35,105 nt of DNA, taken from JBBRMG01 sp038230955. Its GTDB lineage: Bacteria; Patescibacteriota; Doudnabacteria; UBA920. The notes beneath the pieces are model-generated. The model was not told the DNA's origin, searched no databases, and saw nothing but the letters and a program-made list of their open reading frames with translations. The stretch covers positions 1 to 35,105 of the forward strand of contig JBBRMG010000011.1 of assembly GCA_038230955.1 (NCBI GenBank), given 5' to 3'. Below are positions 29,850-35,105 of this stretch, piece by piece (the first letter of the stretch is position 1; each line of letters starts with the position of its first letter). Both the position numbers and the translations under genes were made by a program.

Positions 29850-30065
29850 TTAATTTACTTTTTTGATGTCACATTTACACACTCTACCAAATATCTTCTG
29901 CAGACCAATCAAAATAATAATAATCGGCCAGATTATAGACGTTGCTTGCTGAGTAATCAGACCTAGTGCATTAAGCAGGAATACTAGGCCTAACAGGATG
30001 ATGAATATTGGGACCATTTTGTGATGTATGCAGGAGCAGGAAGCTCCCATATTTTGCGAATCCAT
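29850..30065 (-). CDS. Small membrane protein, DUF5668-like
   Basis: This 71-aa protein has two hydrophobic helices (about 18-36 and 44-60). The pattern VPIFIILLGLVFLLNALGLI, then WPIIIILIGLQKIF, resembles the DUF5668/LiaF N-terminal membrane domain. Short Cys-containing ends flank it: CSCIHH near residue 10 and VCKCDIKK at the C-terminus, which could bind a metal. Its promoter is unclear. A terminator lies downstream (29794-29827). Confidence 0.75.
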   Translation of the reverse strand: MDSQNMGASCSCIHHKMVPIFIILLGLVFLLNALGLITQQATSIIWPIIIILIGLQKIFGRVCKCDIKKVN

Positions 30066-30115
30066 ATGTTTTGTTTCTTAATTATTACTAAATCTTCGCT
30101 TATATAATAGCATTT

Positions 30116-30505
30116 TTAAGAAGATTTGTCCTCGAGCACTGACAGAAAATTGCCAGCCGGATCCTTAAACCAAGCAATGTTAGGGCCGTGACCATCGCTA
30201 CGAGCAATTCCTTTGACATCGGTCTTTAAATACTCTTCTTCGTATTTTTCAAACTTTACTCCTGCCCTTGTTAGTTCATCTACTGCTTGGTCAATGTCAT
30301 CTACAACAAAGTTCAACAGAGTGAAACCTGCCGGTGCATGGTTTGGTTTTGGATAAATGAATAAATGGCCGCCACCGGCAAGACCAATATCTAGCCCTTG
30401 AGGAGTCTCTGACACAGCTAACCCTAAAACGTTACTATAAAATTCTTTGGCTTTTTGCAAATCATCCACAGAAAAACCGGAAAATGCTGTTGTGTATTTG
30501 AACAT
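30116..30505 (-). CDS. VOC (glyoxalase-like) family protein
   Basis: This 129-aa two-module VOC protein begins FSGFSVDDLQKAKEFYSNVLGL (from about residue 8) and has NFVVDDIDQAVDELTRAGVKF in the second module, ending AWFKDPAGNFLSVLED, the classic glyoxalase-family C-terminus with a Glu metal ligand position. It is different enough from the VOC gene at 29257 to be a separate subfamily. It is the last gene of the five-gene minus-strand cluster, 14 nt after the methyltransferase. Confidence 0.88.
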   Translation of the reverse strand: MFKYTTAFSGFSVDDLQKAKEFYSNVLGLAVSETPQGLDIGLAGGGHLFIYPKPNHAPAGFTLLNFVVDDIDQAVDELTRAGVKFEKYEEEYLKTDVKGIARSDGHGPNIAWFKDPAGNFLSVLEDKSS

Positions 30506-30519
30506 GTATTGTATATTAA

Positions 30520-31341
30520 TTATTTTTTTTCTAGCACCATGGCAGGATAGCGGAATGCGCCACTTTTAAACCCACTGCGCATGGCTTTGAAAGATTGGAG
30601 AAATGCAATGAATTCTTTACTATGTTTACGGGCTAAAGTCCACAACGCTTTGTTTCTAATTGCTTCCGACGTTATGTCCCAAGTTTGAGCCACATCCTTG
30701 CTAATATCATCATAATACAACAATCGGAACCCGTTTGCGTCTATATGCTGTTTGTATTCTGAAAGAGTGGGCAGAGACACTAACATACCTTTTTCTATTG
30801 GTTCGATATATTTTTGTTTGTCAGCTTTGCTTAAATTATCATCGGCTAACCAATCGGTGATGCACATTTTTCCACCAGGTTTGAGTAATTCGCTAGCACG
30901 TTTAAATAGATTGGCTCGGTTATTTAAATGGGAGATCATTTCTACGGACCATATTATATCGAAAGAGCCTTTAACAGAAATATTATTTGCATCATCAACA
31001 AGAAAAGTGGGTTTATTGTTTATGTTTGATTTTGCTGCCGCATGAGTAGCCATTTCAACTTGCACTGGGCTAATGGTAATGCCTGTGACATTACACAGAT
31101 ATTTTCGTGCCAGATGCATTGATGTGCCACCTATGCCACAGCCCACGTCTAACACTTTTGATTTTGGTTTCAATTTAGATTTGTTGACTAGCAATTCTAT
31201 GAGATTTTGTGCCGCTTCTTCTTTAGTCTCCTGTCCATTTATCCAATAGCCGTGATGAATGTGCTGACCCCACAATTGTTCGTAATAGGGAGAGGCTAAA
31301 TCGTAATGTTCTTGAATTTTTGTGGTAACGTTATATTTCAT
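30520..31341 (-). CDS. SAM-dependent methyltransferase (tocopherol/sarcosine methyltransferase-like)
   Basis: This 273-aa class I methyltransferase has the N-terminal signature HYDLASPYYEQLWGQHIHHGYW (about 12-33) shared by small-molecule methyltransferases such as gamma-tocopherol, geranyl-diphosphate or sarcosine methyltransferases. Motif I, VLDVGCGIGG, is at about 64-73, followed by GITISPVQVEMA, then FDIIWSVEMISHL. LLKPGGKMCITDW is the typical post-motif strand. The substrate is not determined; a lipid or isoprenoid-like acceptor is possible. ATG 31339-31341 is chosen, 7 nt after the VIT gene stop, since the longer frame overlaps that gene. Confidence 0.88.
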   Translation of the reverse strand: MKYNVTTKIQEHYDLASPYYEQLWGQHIHHGYWINGQETKEEAAQNLIELLVNKSKLKPKSKVLDVGCGIGGTSMHLARKYLCNVTGITISPVQVEMATHAAAKSNINNKPTFLVDDANNISVKGSFDIIWSVEMISHLNNRANLFKRASELLKPGGKMCITDWLADDNLSKADKQKYIEPIEKGMLVSLPTLSEYKQHIDANGFRLLYYDDISKDVAQTWDITSEAIRNKALWTLARKHSKEFIAFLQSFKAMRSGFKSGAFRYPAMVLEKK

Positions 31342-31348
31342 GCAATTA

Positions 31349-32098
31349 TTATATTCCTGATACACCAAATAATTTCCCAATCCCATAGGTAACCGCCATG
31401 GCTAAGACCCCACCAATAATCACGCGTGTTGTGGCTTTTATCTTGCTAGCCCCACCAACATGAGCACTCAGGGTACCAGTAATTGTCAGGGCAATAATGA
31501 CAGAAATAAATATCATTAGGATGTGTAAGCGAGGGGGAGACAATAGCGCCGCTAGCAAAGGAATGAGGGCGCCGCAGAAAAATGCGATAGCCGAGGCATA
31601 GGCAGCGTGAGCAGGATTAGTTAAATCGTCTGGGTCAATATTGAGCTCTGCATCCACATGAGCGGCGAATGCGTCGCGCTTAGTCAGCTCTTCGGCTACC
31701 AGTTGAGCCGTCTGGGGGGATAGTCCTTTGTGTTGATATATACTAGCCAATTCTTTTAATTCGCCTTCGGGGTCGTTAATCAGTTCTAAGCGTTTGCGTT
31801 CGAGTAATACTCTCTCCGCGTCACGTTGGGAACTGACAGACACAAATTCTCCTACGGCCATAGATAGAGCACCGGCGACTGTGCCAGCTATGCCGGCTGT
31901 CACAATAAAGTGGGCTGAGTTAGTAGCCCCCGCTACACCAACTATTAGGGATGAAATGGATACTACACCGTCATTAGCCCCAAGTACAGCTGCTCTCAAC
32001 CAGTTTAATTTGGCTCCAGAGCGGGGCTTGTTGGTTTCGGCGTATGTTTCGGGGACGTCTTCAGTGTTGTGTGTAATTGGGTCTCTGAATGTGTTCAT
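31349..32098 (-). CDS. VIT1/CCC1-family Fe(II)/Mn(II) transporter
   Basis: This 249-aa membrane protein has the VIT signature LRAAVLGANDGVVSISSLIV (about 34-53) with the conserved Asn-Asp, and GALSMAVGEFVSVSSQRDAE (positions about 76-95). A cytoplasmic helical metal-binding region (about 92-145) has Glu and Asp residues, and three C-terminal helices complete the transporter. It exports or sequesters ferrous iron or manganese; in a bacterium without vacuoles it would move metal out of the cytoplasm. It is in an operon, 20 nt after the deacetylase gene. Confidence 0.93.
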   Translation of the reverse strand: MNTFRDPITHNTEDVPETYAETNKPRSGAKLNWLRAAVLGANDGVVSISSLIVGVAGATNSAHFIVTAGIAGTVAGALSMAVGEFVSVSSQRDAERVLLERKRLELINDPEGELKELASIYQHKGLSPQTAQLVAEELTKRDAFAAHVDAELNIDPDDLTNPAHAAYASAIAFFCGALIPLLAALLSPPRLHILMIFISVIIALTITGTLSAHVGGASKIKATTRVIIGGVLAMAVTYGIGKLFGVSGI

Positions 32099-32118
32099 AT
32101 TAGGATGATAACATAAAT

Positions 32119-32880
32119 TTATAAATGTTTTATGGTGTAACCCAGTTTAGTTAAAACGGGGATAATGTCTTTTAATACAGCAAAACTTTTAGGGGCGTTA
32201 GGGCCGCCAACGTGCATTATTATAATGCCGTTATTTTTAAGTTGTCGATAAACATTTTGTTCAATCTTAGCTTTATCAGGATTAAAAGGGTCACTAGCTA
32301 CAATATCGCCTTCGTTAATTTTGAACCCCATATTGGTAACTAGTTTATTGTCAGCGTCACTATGACAAAGTCCAGGATAACGAAAATAAATCGGTGGGCG
32401 ACCCGTTAGATCTGCCAGAATTTTTTGGGTCTGATTGATTTGGTCCGTCTTTTCCTTATCTGTTAAAAGTGGATGCAGCCAGTAGCAGTGGGGAGTGAAG
32501 CCCGATTCATCGTAACTATGATTTTCAAACGTGTAATTGCCGGTTGCATTGAGACGTTTGATTAAATTAGGGTAGACTTCAGCAAACAAACCAGAGACAA
32601 AAAAGGTGGCCGGAACTTTATTATCAATTAAATATGATATTAATTGCTCATCATACCATTGCGGCGGATTAGAGCTATGCAATTTATGCTCCATGCTCGG
32701 ACTCATGTCTGCGTCGAGAGTCAGATAAACCACTTTTGTCGGTTCGAGTGGGGGTTGTGATGGCGGTTTTTCAGACACAACTACCTTGGGTGTAGACCGA
32801 GCTGTTGTGCGTGTTGGAGTCTGAGAACACCCGCTTCCCAGTAAGATAATGGGTAAAATTAGCAGGACTAGTTTTTTCAT
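32119..32880 (-). CDS. Polysaccharide deacetylase (NodB-like) lipoprotein
   Basis: This 253-aa protein has a lipoprotein signal peptide with lipobox LLGSGC (Cys18), then a Pro/Thr-rich tether to about residue 48. The NodB homology domain has LTLDADMS (motif 1, where the usual Asp-Asp is DAD), VPATFFVSG, ENHSYDES (motif 2; the usual HxxxH second His is not seen), YFRYPG (motif 3) and IIIMHVGGPN (motif 5). Its role would be trimming N-acetyl groups from cell-surface glycans outside the membrane. Some metal ligands differ from the consensus, so activity is uncertain. It overlaps the upstream DUF2127 gene by 4 nt. Confidence 0.87.
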   Translation of the reverse strand: MKKLVLLILPIILLGSGCSQTPTRTTARSTPKVVVSEKPPSQPPLEPTKVVYLTLDADMSPSMEHKLHSSNPPQWYDEQLISYLIDNKVPATFFVSGLFAEVYPNLIKRLNATGNYTFENHSYDESGFTPHCYWLHPLLTDKEKTDQINQTQKILADLTGRPPIYFRYPGLCHSDADNKLVTNMGFKINEGDIVASDPFNPDKAKIEQNVYRQLKNNGIIIMHVGGPNAPKSFAVLKDIIPVLTKLGYTIKHL

Positions 32881-33365
32881 ACACTAGGACTAATTTGAGA
32901 TTTACGATATTTATATTCGTGCCAAGTAATGCTGACAAAAATAACATCCCAAATAGTAATGAGGGTGAGTATGAGGGAATGATTGTGACTAATGCGTACT
33001 AGTTGGTATGACATAAAGATAATCATAAAACCAATAGTCACAAGGTAGGCCCATAAGCGTTCACGGTATAATTGGGTCACCAAGAATAGATTGAGTAGGC
33101 CATGGGTCAAAATATATATAGCAGCAAATGTTTTTGTGTTGGAGGACAAGTGTTGCATGTAGTTAGTCAGAAAATGAATCAATGGGTCATTAGGGTCTTC
33201 GACCAGTTCACCTCGAGTGAAATGCAGAATAATCCGACCGATAGAATTTTTACTGACTAGTAATATAGTGAGGCCACCAACAGTTTCTAGAACACCATTA
33301 ATACCTTTCAGAGTAATACCCAACTCGAATAGTCTATGCCAATTTTTCTCTTTGAGGATATTCAT
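32877..33365 (-). CDS. DUF2127 family membrane protein
   Basis: This 162-aa protein has about four transmembrane helices. The N-terminal FELGITLKGINGVLETVGG (about 13-31) is the family signature, followed by a loop with PNDPLIHFLTNYMQHLS and helices at about 78-98, 105-120 and 130-148. The function is unknown. It is the first gene of the cluster DUF2127, deacetylase, VIT, methyltransferase, VOC and overlaps the deacetylase start (ATGA-type). A terminator from the upstream operon precedes it. Confidence 0.88.
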   Translation of the reverse strand: MNILKEKNWHRLFELGITLKGINGVLETVGGLTILLVSKNSIGRIILHFTRGELVEDPNDPLIHFLTNYMQHLSSNTKTFAAIYILTHGLLNLFLVTQLYRERLWAYLVTIGFMIIFMSYQLVRISHNHSLILTLITIWDVIFVSITWHEYKYRKSQISPSV

Positions 33366-33392
33366 ATAATAATTTTAGCATTAAGTTCAAGC

Positions 33393-33422
33393 AAAAACCA
33401 TCATATTATTTGATGGTTTTTG
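33393..33422 (-). terminator. Terminator of the csoR operon
   Basis: AAAAACCATCA (33393-33403), 7-nt loop, TGATGGTTTTT (33411-33421); the T run occurs on both strands. It lies about 40 nt after the DUF305 stop codon. Confidence 0.8.
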
Positions 33423-33461
33423 TATGCCTTGCACTGCCACTCTTGCATTTGGTCCTGTAAG

Positions 33462-33830
33462 CTATCTATACCACAAGCTTTGCCACTGGTTCATTTGATT
33501 GATTTCGGTGGTTTGGGCCGAGATGATTGCTTTTGCTAAATCTTTAATCTCCTTATGATTAGCATTTTGTAATGCAAGAGTACCCATTTCGATTGCCCCT
33601 TGATGGTGAGCAGTCATGCCAATGAGAAATGCTTTATCGAAATCATCGCCAACCTTGCCTTTTAATCCGGCAGTCATGCTGTCTGCTTGCATGGCTGAAT
33701 GTTCCGTCGGTTTTGATGTTTGTAAATTAACAGACTCCTTCTTTGCGAGGGTGCTTTTAGTAATTCCTGCACCAATAGCTGCTCCAATTATTAAGCTTAT
33801 TAGCACCATTCCTATAGTCTTGTTGTTCAT
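33462..33830 (-). CDS. DUF305 family protein (ferritin-like helical, extracytoplasmic)
   Basis: This 122-aa protein has an N-terminal membrane anchor or signal (IGMVLISLIIGAAIGAGI, about 6-23) and the DUF305 core DDFDKAFLIGMTAHHQGAIE (about 62-81) with the paired His residues, followed by IKDLAKAIISAQTTEINQMNQW. DUF305 proteins have a ferritin-like four-helix bundle and often occur with copper-resistance genes. It is the third gene of the csoR operon, which supports a metal-related role outside the membrane. Methionines and His in the core are potential metal ligands. Confidence 0.9.
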   Translation of the reverse strand: MNNKTIGMVLISLIIGAAIGAGITKSTLAKKESVNLQTSKPTEHSAMQADSMTAGLKGKVGDDFDKAFLIGMTAHHQGAIEMGTLALQNANHKEIKDLAKAIISAQTTEINQMNQWQSLWYR

Positions 33831-33846
33831 ATTTTTCTAGTTAATT

Positions 33847-34374
33847 TTAAAATATTTTAACTAATGTTATTAATGCCATTATGCCCATACCTACGTCTTC
33901 AATTAGACTAACCGTGGTCAGTGGTAATTTAATGTAAGTACCTAAACACGCGCATTTAATTTTACTACCCCGCATTAATTCTTTGAATACTCCGACCGAG
34001 CCAATAGCCATGAATATAAGAGTAGCCCAATCTGTGTATGGAATATGAAAAAAGTACCCTAATGCTAAGGCAATTTCTATGAAAGGATATGCATAGGCAT
34101 AGTTTGTATATTTTTTTGCAACAATATCGTAACCAATATAGGATGTTACAAAACCTTTTAAATCCAGCAGTTTGAATAACCCAAATATTAAGAAAAAAGT
34201 ACCCATAAACATCCGTAAGAAATTGGGCATAGATAATCCCCAGAAAAGATAAGTGGCGAAATAGGAGATAATAAATATCCCTAAAATTACGGCAATGAAT
34301 TTTGCGTATTCTTTTGGGGTGGATTCTAAATCATGGTGTTGGGTATGGTCTGTCATAGAAGAATGTTTATCCAT
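33847..34374 (-). CDS. MauE/DoxX-like membrane protein of a metal operon
   Basis: This 175-aa protein has four transmembrane helices (about 26-46, 50-69, 90-107, 112-130), a His-rich N-terminus (HSSMTDHTQHHD) and, near the C-terminus, GSKIKCACLGTYIKLPLTTV. This Cys-x-Cys-x-Gly-containing loop is typical of MauE/DoxX-type redox-associated membrane proteins found beside copper genes. It may help thiol or metal handling in the membrane. It starts 1 nt after the csoR stop, so it is cotranscribed. Confidence 0.8.
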   Translation of the reverse strand: MDKHSSMTDHTQHHDLESTPKEYAKFIAVILGIFIISYFATYLFWGLSMPNFLRMFMGTFFLIFGLFKLLDLKGFVTSYIGYDIVAKKYTNYAYAYPFIEIALALGYFFHIPYTDWATLIFMAIGSVGVFKELMRGSKIKCACLGTYIKLPLTTVSLIEDVGMGIMALITLVKIF

Positions 34375-34375
34375 A

Positions 34376-34648
34376 TTATTTATTGCTTAATGAATAGATC
34401 TCTGACAGTTCCTTTATGGCTTGCTTGTCTTTTCCTTGTTTAAATTGATGGCTGACATGCTCCAGCAGATGGTTTTCCAGCATTACCTGGTTAAAACTTT
34501 GTAAGGATTTTTGCACAGCTAAAGATAGGCGAATAATGTCAGGGCAGTATTGCTTATTCGCTACTAATTTTTCTAAGCCACCAATTTGACCTTGAATGAT
34601 ACGTAACCGTTTGGTCAGTTTAGATTCTGATGTTTTTAGCATAAGCAT
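34376..34648 (-). CDS. csoR: CsoR/RcnR-family metal-sensing repressor
   Basis: This 90-aa all-helical repressor has KRLRIIQGQIGGLEKLV (about 13-29), YCPDIIRLSLAVQKSL and NHLLEHV. Using CsoR numbering logic, the metal ligand positions are Cys in YCPD, His in NHLL and a third His four residues later, so Cys-His-His, whereas canonical copper CsoR has Cys-His-Cys and RcnR has His-Cys-His-His. It should bind the operator at 34671-34687 inside its own promoter and release it on binding a metal such as Cu(I), Ni or Co. It is the first gene of an operon with the MauE-like and DUF305 genes. ATG 34646 is used; ATG 34640 is an alternative. Confidence 0.93.
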   Translation of the reverse strand: MLMLKTSESKLTKRLRIIQGQIGGLEKLVANKQYCPDIIRLSLAVQKSLQSFNQVMLENHLLEHVSHQFKQGKDKQAIKELSEIYSLSNK

Positions 34649-34667
34649 AATTTAATGACTGTTTCAT

Positions 34668-34695
34668 CTTATACCCCATAGGGGTATTGTGTCAA
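34668..34695 (-). promoter_or_regulatory. csoR operon promoter with CsoR-type operator palindrome
   Basis: Minus strand: TTGACA (34690-34695), 16-nt spacer, TATAAG (34668-34673). The spacer region holds the palindrome ATACCCC-ATA-GGGGTAT (34671-34687), matching the known GC-centred, AT-flanked operators of CsoR repressors. A bound repressor would block RNA polymerase. Confidence 0.88.
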
Positions 34696-34723
34696 GTATG
34701 GATTGAGGGTTTGGAGGAAAATG

Positions 34724-34752
34724 AAAAAAGACACGAGCAAAGCCGTGCCTTT
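34724..34752 (-). terminator. Terminator of the small Cys/Gly-rich protein gene
   Basis: Minus strand: GGCACG (34744-34749), 8-nt loop, CGTGTC (34730-34735), then six T. Confidence 0.6.
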
Positions 34753-34780
34753 AACCGTACATTTTAATTACGGAATGAAT

Positions 34781-34963
34781 TTAGTGATTTCCATCGTCGC
34801 CATTTCCGCCATCCTCGCCTACAGATTGGACGCAATGCTGTTCGTCGCGATACGGCCCAGTAGTCGGGTTGTATAAGGTCCATCCGCCGTTTCTGCAATC
34901 GTCTTGATCGTGAGGGGTGCGGTATGGTTCAAAATCAAAAGTGGTTTTATTGAACACAAACAA
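34781..34963 (-). CDS. Small Cys/Gly/Asp-rich protein, possibly a short secreted-type domain
   Basis: This 60-aa protein contains DCRNGGWTLYNP and DEQHCVQSV, resembling the pattern CxNGGWxxF...QxxCV that I recognise from short domains in bacterial surface or secreted proteins. The C-terminus is Gly/Asp/Asn-rich. There is no signal peptide within the frame, and starts are TTG 34963 or GTG 34957, both without clear Shine-Dalgarno sequence. A stop codon blocks extension at about 34995. The terminator at 34724-34752 supports it being a real transcription unit. It may be the C-terminal remnant of a longer protein. Confidence 0.5.
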   Translation of the reverse strand: MFVFNKTTFDFEPYRTPHDQDDCRNGGWTLYNPTTGPYRDEQHCVQSVGEDGGNGDDGNH

Positions 34964-35003
34964 GTGGAGGGTACCCCAAATCCTGTAAGCTCATTCCTTC
35001 CGG

Positions 35004-35024
35004 TATAATGATGGTATGAAAGGA
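35004..35024 (+). promoter_or_regulatory. Probable -10 box and Shine-Dalgarno of the gene at the right edge
   Basis: TATAAT at 35004-35009; the -35 is weak. AAAGGA at 35019-35024 lies 8 nt before ATG 35033. Confidence 0.55.
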
Positions 35025-35032
35025 AAACAAAC

Positions 35033-35105
35033 ATGCCCAGAGGAATGCCTAGTGTAACAAAAGACGTTAAAGACCAAATACTAAAGCGGATCAAGGATGA
35101 CGGGG
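35033..35105 (+). CDS. 5' end of a gene, possibly an HTH/transposase-like protein (truncated by window)
   Basis: Only 24 codons are visible, beginning MPRGMPSVTKDVKDQILKRI and ending in KDDG at the window edge. A basic N-terminus followed by VKDQILKRIKDDG is the usual beginning of small helix-turn-helix proteins of transposase or helper type, where a turn and recognition helix would follow. The start is supported by a TATAAT box and a good Shine-Dalgarno sequence. The function cannot be settled from this fragment. Confidence 0.5.
   Translation, partial: MPRGMPSVTKDVKDQILKRIKDDG

Noticed and set aside
34819..35094. 91-aa minus strand ORF at the right edge
   Set aside because: It has no recognisable family, overlaps the better-supported small protein frame and crosses the promoter of the edge gene.

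Overview
The window looks like a chromosomal segment of a Candidate Phyla Radiation (Patescibacteria) bacterium using the standard bacterial code (UGA is a stop in several genes). The reasons are a 23S rRNA gene split by several group I introns with LAGLIDADG endonuclease genes, a large rRNA helix insertion, compact gene packing, many start codons lying directly on the -10 box (probable leaderless mRNAs), and the accessory set: solitary MazF/PemK-like protein, SET protein, VIT and ZIP transporters, DUF305, DedA, and surface proteins with low-complexity linkers. The phylum assignment is inference; no database was searched.

Region 1 (1-5700) is the 3' part of the 23S rRNA gene, a hairpin-rich spacer, 5S rRNA and a strong terminator. 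Exon sequence can be followed by homology to E. coli 23S from about position 1020 to the 3' end. It is interrupted by a structured insertion of about 470 nt in helix 63 and by four group I introns after E. coli-equivalent positions U1917, U1931, about U2262 and U2656. The U1917 intron has no ORF; the other three carry LAGLIDADG ORFs. The exon between the first two introns is only 14 nt. The last intron splits the sarcin-ricin loop.

Region 2 (5700-14300, mostly + strand) holds housekeeping genes: an Ig-like surface protein, a GlmU-type nucleotidyltransferase, a FAM173-like membrane-anchored methyltransferase, pyruvate kinase, a convergent membrane protein, tRNA-Ser(GGA), and an HD hydrolase - DNA primase - primary sigma factor cluster.

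Region 3 (14300-20350) is a mosaic: a MazF/PemK-like protein facing a consensus promoter with no downstream gene, acylphosphatase, alpha/beta hydrolase, flavodoxin-like protein, two neighbouring proteins with carbonic-anhydrase-like CxDxR metal signatures, a Pro/Thr-linker membrane protein, an OmpR-type response regulator and a SET-domain protein.

Region 4 (20350-26800) is the most unusual block, a tightly coupled + strand operon. It encodes a multi-pass sensor histidine kinase, a 647-aa protein combining a class II terpene-cyclase-like toroid (DxDD) with a class I prenyl-synthase-like domain (two Asp-rich motifs), a DedA membrane protein, and a single polypeptide joining a cytoplasmic LOG-type nucleotide phosphoribohydrolase to a secreted coiled-coil/M23 murein-hydrolase module.

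Region 5 (26800-35105, mostly - strand) holds msrB, Nudix, SWIM, ZIP, DUF1294 and VOC genes, a five-gene operon (DUF2127 protein, polysaccharide-deacetylase lipoprotein, VIT transporter, methyltransferase, VOC protein), and a CsoR-type metal-responsive operon whose operator palindrome sits between its own -35 and -10. The right end has a small Cys/Gly-rich protein gene and the first codons of a probable HTH/transposase-like gene.
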